This document shows positions 40,301 through 50,771 of a DNA stretch of 64,000 bases, piece after piece. The position numbers were made by a program, and so were the translations under genes. Position 1 is the stretch's first letter; every line of letters begins with the position of its first letter. A model generated the notes under the pieces. The model was not told the DNA's origin and made no database searches. It saw only the letters and a list, made by a program, of their open reading frames with translations. This stretch comes from Brachionus plicatilis (lineage: Eukaryota; Rotifera; Eurotatoria; Ploima; Brachionidae): assembly GCA_010279815.1 (NCBI GenBank), contig QEOQ01000242.1, positions 546,475-610,474 on the forward strand. Reading direction: 5' to 3'.

Positions 40301-43300
40301 TAAAGGAGGTTAATTCAATTCAATAAATTAATAAATACAAATTAGTTAGGCTAAATAAAACAATTGCTAAGTAAACTAAAAATAACCAGACTTGTTTTTA
40401 AGTCACAAGTCTTAAGTCAAGTCAATGATTTAATAAATCCATGTTTGATACCAATAAAGTAGTTGTTCCATATTCCTGGCTGTCAATCTTGACCTATGTG
40501 GTCTTTTAATGTAACCGTAACCAGATGTAGAAAAAATTCTTTCAACTGGTCCTGATGAAGCAGATATTGATAAAAATTTTTGTGCAAGCCATAACTTTGA
40601 CTTAAAAAAAAAAAAAATTTTAGTCATTGACTTGACTTTGACTTAAATTTTTGTGACTTAGACTTAAAACTGTGACTTTAAAACAAGTCTGAAAATAACC
40701 AAAAAAAATGTCTTTTGTCTCATAAGAGCTTGCATTGCTTTGGCTGGATGACGAATACAAAGGTTAATCGTCATCATTTTGACTCATTTAATTATTTTTA
40801 TACCAAATTTTTGAGTTCTCTAAGGCTTAATATTTTTGTATCCTGGTTCACTGATTCATAAATATTAACTTTAAAACTGTCACTCAAATAATGCAAACAT
40901 AATTTTTTTCTATTATTTTTTTATTTAATAATAAGTTCATTATTATTAATAAATATAAGTTATTTTAGTAATAAATTCGCTCTGATTTGTTTAATCGATG
41001 ACTCAATGAACAAAATACCCAAAAGAGACCCTCTATTACTTTCTTCCTGTTTTAATAGAGCATTTTAATCAAACAGCCTAGTAATTTAATTTTTTATTTT
41101 AGAAATTAGATGTTTTTACAAAGCGTTAAGATTTTTTTATCTAGTATATTTTTAAAATATTTACCTAGCATATTGAATTTTTTAACTAGCATTTAAATGT
41201 ATGCCAAAATTAATTAAATATTTTTTGTCTTTTTTTATTCTAAAATTCCTTAAAATTTGTGCATCGAAATTTAGAAAAAATTATTTCAATTACAATTTGT
41301 ACAAAATTGTAATTGAAAATGACATGATTTAAAAAAAAATTCATGGCTTTGACTTAAAAAAGTATGTAATTTTTGTCAATAAGCATCTGAAAAAAATCGT
41401 AAAATTCCTTAATTTTACGTTAGTTTTTGTAAGAATGCAGAAAAAAATCAAGCATCAATAAAGTTCTTTTTTTAAGAAAAATTCGTTATAGATGAGTCTC
41501 ATTAACCTCATTTTTGGCATGTATCCGAGGATACATCAAAATGCTTTTTTGTATCCGAGAGTACATGTTTTATTCATTCTTTCAAAATGTGTTGTTGAAA
41601 AATACATAAGGAAATCCCAGGACGCATAAAATACATATTTTTGAAAAACATTATCCTCAAACAAGTTTGGCATAACAATATATAAGCATGATTAAATTAA
41701 TGGATGAGAAAGATCAGACTTCAAAAAAATAATTTTTTGTGTATTTATTTTAAAAACTAATCTAAAACATCCTTCTAATTCTTACCAATTCTCCATTTTT
41801 AATAGGAACAGATTATCCCGTTTTATGGGAAAACAAAAAAAGGCAGAAAATACACTAAGTATTATTTTCTAAGTTATTTTATAATCATCTGTTGATCTGA
41901 TTAACAATTGTGCTATCCCGATACTTCTTAGAAATAAAGAAATAGGTAATTAAAGCAAATTCTGGTAAAAATAAAATAAAATTTTTTTTTTGAAAAAATT
42001 GTCGTCATTAAATTATTTTTTCAATAAAATTAGTATTTAATATTCGAAAAAAAATACCAGTCTAGTCGATAATGTTATCAGGTTATAGCATAGTATGTTA
42101 TCATTTGTTACTATGTTACGTAACTAGAATGTTATCATTGTTTTATGTTATCAATGATGATAACAGAAATTAAACTATATTTCTTATTTGATTTTTTTGT
42201 TAAAACAGTCATGGAAATTTTTTGAATATCTTTTGGGAAAATTTTTTTTTTAAATTGAATTCGTTAATTATGATTCAACAAAATTGAAACTATAAAACTC
42301 AAAATATTTTATTTTATTATTAGATTTTAACTTAATGATTAATTTCTAGGATAAAAATTTTAATACTGATGAGCCTTATTTTACACATGTTTCGCATTCA
42401 TAAAAAAAATAATTAAATTTAATATTCTTATAATTAAGACCAGAGTTGGTCAAAAGTTAAATTTTAAAGTCAGAATCGTTTAAGTCAGACTCTGACTTTT
42501 AAATTTTTTTTTATCTTGAAGTCTTGGCTTGGACTTTTATTTTAATGATTTAGACTTGAACTAGGCCGCCAAAAAAACTAGCTGGAGCGGCAATCCATCT
42601 GTCAGAATCACAGTCATATGATTTTTTGCCGTTCCAGGTAGCTATTGTAGCGGCCTTCTAAAAAAAACCCAAAAAGTGTCGTTTAAAAAAAAAAATTTTG
42701 GCCCTAATTATGTCTAATTTTAAGTTTATATTTTCTTTTTATTTTAATTGAAAAAAAATAAACTAATTCTAACCTAATAAGGTAATAATGCCTGGTTACG
42801 AACAAATGCAACAACAGCAAAGGTTTCAAACCAATGTTCAGCAACCGCAACCACAACAACAGCAGTACCAGCAATATCAACAAGCGGCACAACCTCAGCA
42901 AAGTAGAGTTACAAAAATTTGGGAAGGCTGGGTAGAATGGTACCAAAAAGTTCAAAATGACAAAATACAACATTCTTTAAAAGCAAATTTATTTGCAAAA
43001 AATATAATGGATTCAACCAACCGTCAATTGGTACCCGAGGTACCTCTTGCTCAGGCTCAAACATGGCCCAAAAAAATATCCCTTCAACTTCTAAGCCAAC
43101 AAATATTTGGAATTTTGAACGGCTTTTGTCAACCCCCTACCAGAGATTTATATTTGGTCACTGAAGGAAATAATCAGGAACTAAAGCAAACCCTTAGTAC
43201 TGGAGTAAAATTATTAATTTTGTTTGGAATTATGTTTAATTTTAGCCATCTAGGCTGCTTTAATAAATTTTGCATCATTAAATCAAGAGATTAAAATTTT

Positions 43301-43686
43301 AATAGCAACTGTTCAAAATGATCAAATAATATGCAAAATTCCTTCTGATCAGAGCAAGTCTCTTAATTTCCTAAAAGAGATTGTTAAGCGACAAAAGCAG
43401 CATCAACAGCAGCATCAACAGCCTCAGAGGGTATTATTTGTGTAAATTTTGTTTGTGATTTTATTTTGTGTAGATGCCACAGCCGGCACAAGGTTTAAAT
43501 CCGGAGATGCTTCAACCGGGACAATTGATCATTCAGTCTGGACAAAATAGTCAAATAATTGGTCAGTCACAAAATTGGCTCAATCAACCCCAACAGCAAC
43601 AACCGCAACAAATTTACTTGCAACAACAGACACAACAACAGTCACAGGGCCAACAACAAAATTATCAGCAGTATCCACCATTTTAA
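34311..43686 (+). CDS. MED25: Mediator complex subunit 25
   Basis: Nine exons join in phase (34311-34426, 34479-34527, 35797-35924, 35978-36073, 36206-36338, 38357-39130, 42782-43204, 43254-43430, 43474-43686), giving 702 residues; human MED25 is 747. Exons 1-6 encode the Mediator-binding von Willebrand A domain (DVIFLIESSPMIG, LAEGFAMALEIF, RHIVLIASQKPYE, NLSIISPKYSMDW). Exon 6 continues with a Gln-rich linker. Exons 7-8 encode the activator-interacting ACID/PTOV domain (IWEGWVEWYQKV, TWPKKISLQLLSQQIFGIL, ICKIPSDQSKSLNFL). The tail is Gln-rich again. MED25 docks transcription activators onto Mediator in the nucleus. Introns 2, 5 and 6 are 1.3, 2.0 and 3.7 kb and hold LINE tails, two Merlin-like MITEs, a hAT remnant and a LINE fragment. 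Reading past the donor at 39131 gives a false stop at 39146. AG ends one base before the ATG, as in a trans-splice acceptor. Confidence 0.9.
35283..35374 (+). repeat. LINE 3' tail remnant in MED25 intron 2
   Basis: A GC-richer patch (GGGGAGCGTGCAATCTCCAA and following) runs into (AATA)n, TAAATAAATAAATAA, the usual look of a truncated LINE end. No coding part is present. Confidence 0.4.
36548..36895. mobile_element. Merlin-like MITE, copy 2 (348 bp), in MED25 intron 5
   Basis: The right end complement is GGTATTGTGAATTTC; the left end starts GGTTTAGTGAATTTC. The 9-bp flanks are AGTTCGAAG (36539-36547) and AGTTCGGAG (36896-36904), differing at one base. The interior has the TGCAACA...GTGCA core of the family. 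Confidence 0.78.
37052..37659. mobile_element. Merlin-like element, copy 3 (608 bp), with transposase-like remnant, in MED25 intron 5
   Basis: Ends GGTGTCGTGAATTTCGAATA and (complement) GGTATTGTGAAATTCAAATA. The 9-bp flanks are AGAAAACTT (37043-37051) and AAAAAACTT (37660-37668). It is longer than the other copies because of an extra interior segment. The plus strand at about 37111-37214 has an open frame containing IILVVPHLKAETFLKIIYDY, which resembles the conserved VP-R---TL-P-I stretch of ISXO2/Merlin-type DDE transposases. This ties the MITE family to Merlin by inference. Confidence 0.65.
39742..40350 (+). mobile_element. LINE-like C-terminal ORF fragment with 3' tail, in MED25 intron 6
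   Basis: A 129-codon intact frame (39742-40131) resembles the helical C-terminal region that follows the reverse transcriptase in some LINEs (VLKVLKLFNFDELYLFSKLTF, then a segment ending in a Tyr-Arg-rich motif). About 220 bp of 3' flank follows and ends in AATAAATTAATAAATA. The assignment rests on pattern only, with no RT motif present. It lies in the sense orientation in a MED25 intron. Confidence 0.4.
40387..40691 (-). mobile_element. Deleted hAT element carrying the transposase dimerisation domain, in MED25 intron 6
   Basis: The ends are CAGACTTGTTTTTAAGTCAC and (complement) CAGACTTGTTTTAAAGTCAC. The flanking 8-bp duplications AAAATAAC (40379-40386, 40692-40699) are identical. Inside on the minus strand (40620-40430) is the hAT C-terminal dimerisation signature, with SASSGPVERIFSTSG followed by a basic segment and LTARNMEQLLYW. 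Subterminal AAGTC repeats flank it. The rest of the transposase is lost, so the copy is non-autonomous. Confidence 0.87.
42441..42657. repeat. hAT-like AAGTC-rich arm plus GGCCGC hairpin, in MED25 intron 6
   Basis: Starts CAGAGTTGGTCAAAAG, then AAGTC-rich sequence, then a hairpin 42563-42656 whose arms read AGGCCGCCAAAA...GGAGCGGCAA and its complement. The same succession occurs at 48680-48868 and, decayed, in 51439-51687. The outer right end is not found here. Confidence 0.6.
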
Positions 43687-43857
43687 AGAATTATTTTTTA
43701 GCCTGCGACACGTATTTAAAAATTTTTGGTATTTTTTAAAATAGTACCTAATAATAAATCATTACCTTTTACTAAGTCAATATTAAATAATAAATGTATT
43801 TTATTAATTTTTTAATAAAAAAAAATAACGATTAAAAATGCTCTATTTGTATTTAAA

Positions 43858-44248
43858 TGTTTTGTGAATTTCAAATACAAATTGAACAAAAATCCTTCAT
43901 TTTTTGATTTATTAAAATTAAATTTAATGAAAATTATTAGGGGAAAATACTGCAACATAGTTTAATACCTTTTTAATACACCATTTTATGACACCTTTTT
44001 TACCTAAAATAAAAATTTTATTTTGTTTTTATTTTTAGTAAATCAAATCAATAGTCTAATTAAATCTTATTGATTCTTTATTTTTTGTCATTTTTTACAC
44101 GATAAAAATTATTTTTGGCAACATAGTGCAACAAAGTTTGTTGCACTATGTTGCAGTATTTTTTATAATATTTTTTATTAATTTCAATTTTAATTTATTA
44201 AAAAAATGAAGAATTTTTGTTCAATTTGTGTTTGAAATTCACAATACA
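43858..44248. mobile_element. Merlin-like MITE, copy 4 (391 bp), just after MED25
   Basis: Ends TGTTTTGTGAATTTCAAATA and (complement) TGTATTGTGAATTTCAAACA, flanked by identical 9-bp duplications GTATTTAAA (43849-43857, 44249-44257). The interior has the TGCAACA...TGTTGCA core. It begins about 170 bp after the MED25 stop, so it may lie in the 3' UTR. Confidence 0.82.
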
Positions 44249-44329
44249 GTATTTAAAACTTGTGTTGGATATAAAAGGCGCCCAAAAATAGTTTTCCGAA
44301 ATTTCAATTAAAGAAAATTGGGTCTGGTG

Positions 44330-44932
44330 GAAAATGTGAACAATTGTTCACAAAAAAATATGACCATGAGTATCAAGTCCAAAATGTGAACATTTTGTTC
44401 ACATAATCTCTGGTCACATATTTGGTGACCAAAATAGATAAATAAAAAAATTTTTCGAGTCCAGTTTTTATTTTTGGTGAACATTAATTTTAGAATAAAA
44501 GTTTAATTTTAAATGCAAATAAAAAAAAAAGATAAATTCCAATTCCTTTTTTTATTAGTTTTTATGTTTTTTTGCCATATGCAACTTTACACCCTTGATG
44601 TTTTTCATTAATTCTCCACATAAATCACACGGTACAGGGTTTGCATGTTTGCTGAGTGCTGTTTTTACTACATTCAAAGTTTCTTGAGAAGTAGTAATTT
44701 CGGGAATTTATCTTTTTTTTTTTATTTGCATTTAAAATTAAACTTTTATTCTAAAATTAATGTTCACCAAAAATAAAAACTGAACTCGAAAAATTTTTTT
44801 GTTTTTTTATTTATCTATTTTGGTCACCAAATATATGACCAGAGATTATGTGAACAAAATGTTCACATTTTGGACTTGATACTCATGGTCACATTTTTTT
44901 GTGAATAATTGTTCATATTTTCCACTAGACCC
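44330..44932 (-). mobile_element. Long inverted-repeat element with 8-bp duplication and C2H2 finger in its centre
   Basis: Arms of about 215-230 bp (44330-44550 and 44700-44932) are nearly perfect complements. The ends read GGGTCTGGTGGAAAATGTGA and (complement) GGGTCTAGTGGAAAATATGA. The 8-bp flanks AGAAAATT are identical (44322-44329, 44933-44940). The centre, read on the minus strand from about 44700 to 44563, is open and ends in a C2H2/BED-like motif (PCDLCGELMKNIKGVKLHM, then KKH) and a stop. It is either a remnant of the transposase DNA-binding domain or a captured gene fragment. Confidence 0.78.
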
Positions 44933-44990
44933 AGAAAATTTTTTTTTTCTAGCAAAGAAGTATTCATTGAAGAAATTAAGAGAAGAAATT

Positions 44991-45473
44991 AGTTTTGGAT
45001 ACGGTCAAGACAAACCTGTCCATTACAAGGACGGTTTTTTGTGGCCATTTGGCCGGTCAGCTAGGCGGTCTAATTTTTGGACCGCCAAAATAAACGGTCT
45101 AAAAAATACGGGCGGTCAAAAATTCGGCCAAATTTTTGGCGGTTAGCCACTTAAATTGATATTTTCTTCGAAAAAATGTTTTTAATTTTTAAAAATAACT
45201 TAATAAAATGATAAAAAAAGGAGAAAAAATTTTTTTAATTTTATTTTTCAAAATTTTACAAAAAATTTAGTGACCGCCCGCCAAAAAGTTGGCCGATTTT
45301 TTGTCCGTATACTTTAGACCATTTATTTTGGCGGTCCAAAAATTAGACCGCCTAGCTGACCGGCCAAATGACCGCCCGTTTAAAGGTTGTCCGGCTAATG
45401 CGGATACGGTCACGGTTTCTGAAAATTTTGACCGGTTAAGTGTCCGCTTGTACGGATCCCAACACTAAACGAA
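44991..45473. repeat. GC-richer inverted repeat with GGCGGTC/GACCGCC motifs
   Basis: The left arm (about 44991-45146) and right arm (about 45265-45473) are complementary. They share GCTAGGCGGTCTAATTTTTG and GACCGCCAAAATAAA on opposite strands. The GC content stands out from the surroundings. The interior is A/T-rich and non-coding. It lies about 50 bp from the end of the preceding inverted-repeat element. Confidence 0.65.
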
Positions 45474-48191
45474 ATTAAAAAGTCTTAGAAAGCTCTAAAA
45501 GCTGGCTAGAAATTATAAAATCTACGAATTTAAAGACGTTTTCATTTTGAAACTCAATGGTCATTTAACTCTAAATAATAGATTTTAAATAATTTGAATT
45601 TTTAACCAAGCTTTATTTAAAATTCAATCCATTAAACTTTTTTATAGAATACTTTAGTTGATAAATAAAGCTAAGAAAGGTTTATTTACGAAAATAAACT
45701 AACTTTTTGAATCAATTATCAGATACTTGGTTTAGTATTGATTTGACATGATTGTCGACGGTAATTTTGTATAAATTTTAGAAAATTATTAAAAAGTGTG
45801 AGATAAAGAGAAAAATTATGATAGAGAAAAAAAATTCAAAAAATAAGAAGAGAGAAGATAATTTTTTAAACTAAAATTTTTTTATAAGCCTAAAAAGCCG
45901 CTATCATATATCCCTAAAATAAAAATTCTCTAATCTACTTTTTATATTAATATTTTCCTTAAAAAATATTTTTTCTATAGTATGTACAATTAATTATCTG
46001 CATTATTTTTTCCTAAATTTTTTTTCTTCTTTATGAACGTTCACCCAAAAAAGCTTTACATTTTTTATCTTAATTTTGAAAAATAATTTTATACTTTTTT
46101 ACTAATATATACTTCCCATTTCTAACCTTTTCTTACATTAAATTACATATTTTTGGTAAATTTTTTGTACAATTCTGATAAAAAGAAGTTATTTCTTATT
46201 CTTGAAAAATTTTGCCTTAACTTAAATTGAAAAAAAGTCAAAGTCAAGTCAAGTCACTATACTTTTCTTACCGGATTTTAGAGCTTTTTGGCTGCTTTAA
46301 TATCTACATGGATCATTTTCTTAAATAGCTTCTTAAAATCCAGTTGCCAAAAATTATACAATGGTTCTATTAATTTTCATAAAAAAAACTTTAAAGAATT
46401 AAAGTTAAGCCCATCGCTTCGCTTTCTGAACTATTCTAATATTTTTTTTAAACAATTTTATCAAATTTCATTTAAGAAATATTAAAAAAAATAATATCAT
46501 AAAAAATTTTTGTATTTGATACCCTAAAAAATTTATAAATATAGAATATTTTGAGAAGGGAAAATTACTTTACTATTTTGTTTGTGACTCTAAATTAGGC
46601 TACCTAAATTGAACGTAATTGAAAAATGGTTCATTTAGATAAGCTCGAAAAAATTCCAATATCTTGCTTTGAGTATTCATAGCAAAATATAGTCATAGTT
46701 TATAGTCATAGCAAAAAAAAACCTAGTAAGAAACTAAGTTCTTAGAAGGAAGGTCTAAATCTGAAGGTGATAGTGGTATTCAAGGATTATTGAACATAAT
46801 TTTCTATTCTGCACTATGAATATTTCAAGTTAAATAAATTGCTACCAAAACTTTTTGATATCAATCAAGTGCGAGTAAAAAGGCGATTATCGAATAATGT
46901 ATTTCTTAAAAGATTTTAATAGAAAAATTAATTTTTGAGATAACATGCAAAGATTTTTTAGGTGTAAATTAATTAATAATATTGGGTAAATTGATTATAA
47001 AAGAGTTAATTTTGAATCATCAATAATGGTATGATTTTAAATTAAATTAAAATTTGTTAGAAATATTAAAATTTCATGTTTCAATAACTTATTGTCATTT
47101 GAAAATCGATTTAAAAAAAAAAATTTAAATTAAAGAAAAAAAGTTATTTAAAACATTTATTATTGCTTAAAATTAAGTATTTTTTTTCATTTATTTTTTC
47201 ATGGAATGAATTTTAGTAGCCATGCAGCTTAATTTTCTTTTACAATCTTTTTCACCTCTTTTAGAAATGCATTGTAATATTAATAATTTAGAAAAGTTAG
47301 AATTTTTAAAATGAGAAGTAAAGCTTAACTCTTCTATGCTCCAATTTTAATAAATTAAGCTTCGTAAATTTTGACAATTTTATATTGAAATAAATTCAAG
47401 TATATGGTTTTAAATTAATGAAGGAGAAATCATACAAATGGCACCTTTGAAAAACAAACCGAAGGCTTTCTATTTAAAATATTATATTATTTGTAAAATT
47501 TGCACTCACGCTATATTTCATGACGAAAAATTTACCAAAAATAATGATTCGAATTCAGAAAAAATGTTAAATAAATAAAAATAATTACACTTTTTTGTTA
47601 AAAGTATTTAAAAAACCTTTTAAATTACTTTAAAAAGAACAAATTAAACATGATTAGCTATTTTTAAGATCTTACAGATTTCCGTGTTTTCCATTAATTA
47701 GCAAAATTAAGCTCAATTATTATTTGATATTTTGTATTAGGTATTTAAGAATTTGAAATACTAAATTAGTAGTGCGAGTTCTAGTGAGGTGAAAATTTAT
47801 ATGTGAATTAGAGCTGATGTTCTAAGTAAGCTTTATTTAAATGTTTTGAATATTTTGAATTTTTTTGAATATAATGTGACATCACATTCAAAAAAAATGG
47901 TGCCTCCTTACATTGTTCGATACCTTTTTTTGATTTTTTTTAATAAAAATTCCAGCTCACATTATCAAATCGACTTTCAATTTTGTTTTATTACTTACAA
48001 CTTAAAAAAACTTGATTCAGCAAATTAAAATGTTTAATTTTTTTGGATATATTTAGATATTAAAAATTTTTTATAATAAAGTTAATTTTTATCAAAAATA
48101 AATGAAATTTAAAAATAAGCAATTTTAAAAAACTGAACCGATTTTAGTCTAATTTGTTCAATGCATGAAAAAAGAAAGTCTAGTTAATTAA
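45474..48191. other. Long intergenic stretch, no gene seen
   Basis: About 2.7 kb of A/T-rich sequence without a supported gene. A short AAGTCAAAGTCAAGTCAAGTC stretch near 46236 belongs to the dispersed hAT-like repeat. The few 60-codon frames are low-complexity. Confidence 0.4.
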
Positions 48192-48263
48192 TCCGTGATA
48201 GTATAGTGGTGAGTATCCCCGCCTGTCACGCGGGAGACCGGGGTTCAATTCCCCGTCACGGAG
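48192..48263 (+). tRNA. tRNA-Asp (GTC)
   Basis: A complete 72-nt cloverleaf. The acceptor stem TCCGTGA pairs with TCACGGA and the discriminator is G. The D arm is in TAGTATAGTGGTGAGTA. The anticodon stem CCCGC/GCGGG has the loop CTGTCAC with anticodon GTC. The T arm is CCGGGGTTCAATTCCCCG, containing the B box GGTTCAATTCC. There is no intron and CCA is not encoded. A T-rich pol III stop (TTCTTTTTTT) begins right after the gene. The pairing is intact, so it looks functional. Confidence 0.97.
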
Positions 48264-48679
48264 TTCTTTTTTTACAAAAATTAATACCATATAAATTTTC
48301 AAAATTTAATTTGAAACCAATTTTCTCATAATTTTGAATTTTAAATGAATTTATAGTTTACTAATGTGACAAAACTAGCATTTAATTCAAGTGCTAATTT
48401 AGAAATTTTATTTATTTTATTTTTGTAAGCAAATTTGTCTACGTAGCATGAAAAAATTTAAAGGTTTTTTAATAAATTGCTTCATTTTTTTTAATCTTAA
48501 ATATTGGATTTTAAGAAGTTTCTCTTATAATTCATTAGTAAACAATTTCATGCATTCATTTTAAAAATTTGATTTTAATAATTTTTAATCTAATAATTTG
48601 AGGCATTTTCTTTTAAAAAAAAATTATCAAATTGTGCTAGTGAAAAACTAAGATTTGTGAAAAATTTTCGGTTGAATAC
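48264..48679. other. Intergenic, no gene seen
   Basis: A/T-rich sequence between the tRNA gene and the repeat at 48680; nothing recognisable. Confidence 0.4.
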
Positions 48680-48868
48680 CGGGTTGTTTAAAAGTCACAA
48701 GTCTTAAATCATGTCAAAGTCAAGACTTTGATTTTTTTTATTTTTAAGTCCGCACTTGGACAATTTTAGAAATTTTGACAAAACTAGGCCGTCAAAATAA
48801 CTACCTGGAGCGGCAAAAAATTCATGTGGCCGTGATCATGACTGATGAATGATCTTTTTGCCGTTCCA
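48680..48868. repeat. hAT-like AAGTC arm plus GGCCG hairpin, second copy
   Basis: AAAAGTCACAAGTCTTAAATC opens the arm, followed by AAGTC motifs and a hairpin from 48786 (AGGCCGTCAAAATAACTACC...GGAGCGGCAA) to TTGCCGTTCCA at about 48868. It is laid out like 42441-42657. No right outer terminus or target duplication was located. Confidence 0.55.
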
Positions 48869-49547
48869 ATTAATAATAAATAATATATAAAAAGATAAAG
48901 CTTTTGTTTTTTAGGGCTTTAGTTATTTTTTTGTTTAAACGCCAATGAATAAAAAATTTAAAAAAATCTAGTTGAATAGACTCCCCCAAATTCTAAAGTG
49001 AACCATGTCCGCTTCGTCACTCACTGACACTTAGTCTGTCAGTGCTATTTCCTAAGCTAATATTAAGTGTTTATTCAAAGCATAATTTTAAAAGAAAGAA
49101 CTTTTCATAATAAACAAATAAATGTAAATATTACATTTAAAATAAATAAAATTGAATTAAGCGATTTAGAATTTTAAAATTTTATTTAGCAAATCTAATA
49201 AAAGCTGTAGAAACAAATTATGAAATTTTCTATTTTTTTGTTTAAAGTGTTTAAAAATAACACTTATATTTTAAACAAGAATTTTTTTCACCAAGCCAGA
49301 GCTTTTTCCTCGTAGCAATTGAACATCCGTAATTTATCTGTCAAATCGCATAATTGGTTCACTTATTGCCTAGAGTCGAAATCAATTTACAGCTTTTACT
49401 TTTTTTTTTTAATATAATTTGCCAACTTGTTTTCTAAATTTATTTTCTTTTCTGTATTTATTAAATAAATTTCCACACTTGTTCCATACCTAAGCATTTT
49501 AAAATCGCTCTATTGTGCCAACATACATCACTCCAAAGCAAATAAAC

Positions 49548-50771
49548 ATGAGCTTTAGTCAGCAAATAACCGAATCCAAATCCCAAGTAGAGCTTAATTC
49601 CAAGTTTTTTAATTTAATTTTTTTAAAATCCAACCCAGAAATGTTGAGCACCAATTTTCATCTGAGAGGCAGCGAGTTTAACTCGCGACCACTTCTCAAG
49701 AGCAGGATAAAGCTTCATCGCAGCTTCAAGAAAACAATTGAGCCTGTCAAAAAGCCCGAGTCAGAAAAGCTAGCCACAATAAATCTGCTTACTGCTACTG
49801 GTATAGGACACAAACCGGAGTTGCCCAGGCCACCTCAAAGTCCCACCAAATTGAACGTGCACAGAAAAACCAACCTGAGTCGAACCCGGACTCTGAACAG
49901 CCGGCAAAACGTCAATTTTGACTCCATAGTCGACGGCAGGGCGCTCAGCGAGTCCAGACTAAATTACCACACTGCACCAAATTCTTCCCTGGATCAACAT
50001 CATCAAAAATTGCCAGACATTAGCTCCTATCTACCAACTTTACCATTAAATACCAACTATTCAATTATAAACACAAATAAAGAGATTCTCACCGAACTTA
50101 AAGATTGTGGTCGCAAAATGATGCCTCTGAACCAAAATTCAATCAAAAAAATCCGAAAATTGCTTAATTTAGATGGATTTGCTCCTAGTGAAAATGGACC
50201 AAAGCAAAAATTGTCCAATAAGCCAAAAATAAAGACTCCGCCATTGTTCCAGTTGGGTTCAAATGAAAAACAAGACATTAACGAGCTTGTTTTGAGCATA
50301 ACTCACATTAAGCCGTCACCTGCAAGCACCTGTGTTAATTTAGAAGGAGAAAAGAGAAAATTAAACGAAAGCCCCATGACTAAATCTTCGCTAAGCACCC
50401 GCGAAAACGAGAACAAATATGCGGATTATTTTTACTTTGACCAAAGCCAAATGAATGTCCACGAGCCCATCAGGATTGTTTTTTCTGACAAGGCACCACC
50501 GTCCACCCCTCAAATGATCGAGGAACAATGCGACTCGTATAACGGAGAGTGCAAGTGTTTCTTGTGTGAAAAGGAGGCTTTGTTGAAAGAAAAATACTTC
50601 CAAAGACAGAGGGTAAAGCAGGAAAAACAACTGAAAGAAAGAAATAATTTTGTGGCATCGGAACATATGATGCCATATGATGTGATTGATAAAAATATCG
50701 CTGAATGCTTGAACACCAATGTTCAGTATTCAAGCTCGCATCCCATCATATCGCTTACGGTTAAAAAATAG
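49548..50771 (+). CDS. Uncharacterised Ser/Asn/Lys-rich protein, single exon
   Basis: An uninterrupted frame; the first ATG is at 49548, giving 407 residues (the frame is open about 11 codons further upstream without an ATG). The composition is rich in Ser, Asn, Lys and Pro and looks largely disordered. A compact Cys cluster (CDSYNGECKCFLCEKEALL) lies near the C-terminus, followed by a short charged helix rich in Lys/Glu/Arg. No signal peptide or membrane segment. I do not recognise a family. The varied amino-acid use and higher GC than the surroundings support a real gene. An additional upstream exon cannot be excluded. Confidence 0.65.
   Translation: MSFSQQITESKSQVELNSKFFNLIFLKSNPEMLSTNFHLRGSEFNSRPLLKSRIKLHRSFKKTIEPVKKPESEKLATINLLTATGIGHKPELPRPPQSPTKLNVHRKTNLSRTRTLNSRQNVNFDSIVDGRALSESRLNYHTAPNSSLDQHHQKLPDISSYLPTLPLNTNYSIINTNKEILTELKDCGRKMMPLNQNSIKKIRKLLNLDGFAPSENGPKQKLSNKPKIKTPPLFQLGSNEKQDINELVLSITHIKPSPASTCVNLEGEKRKLNESPMTKSSLSTRENENKYADYFYFDQSQMNVHEPIRIVFSDKAPPSTPQMIEEQCDSYNGECKCFLCEKEALLKEKYFQRQRVKQEKQLKERNNFVASEHMMPYDVIDKNIAECLNTNVQYSSSHPIISLTVKK

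Noticed and set aside
50057..50733. Several minus-strand frames opposite the orphan gene
   Set aside because: Shadows of the plus-strand frame, which has the better composition and length.
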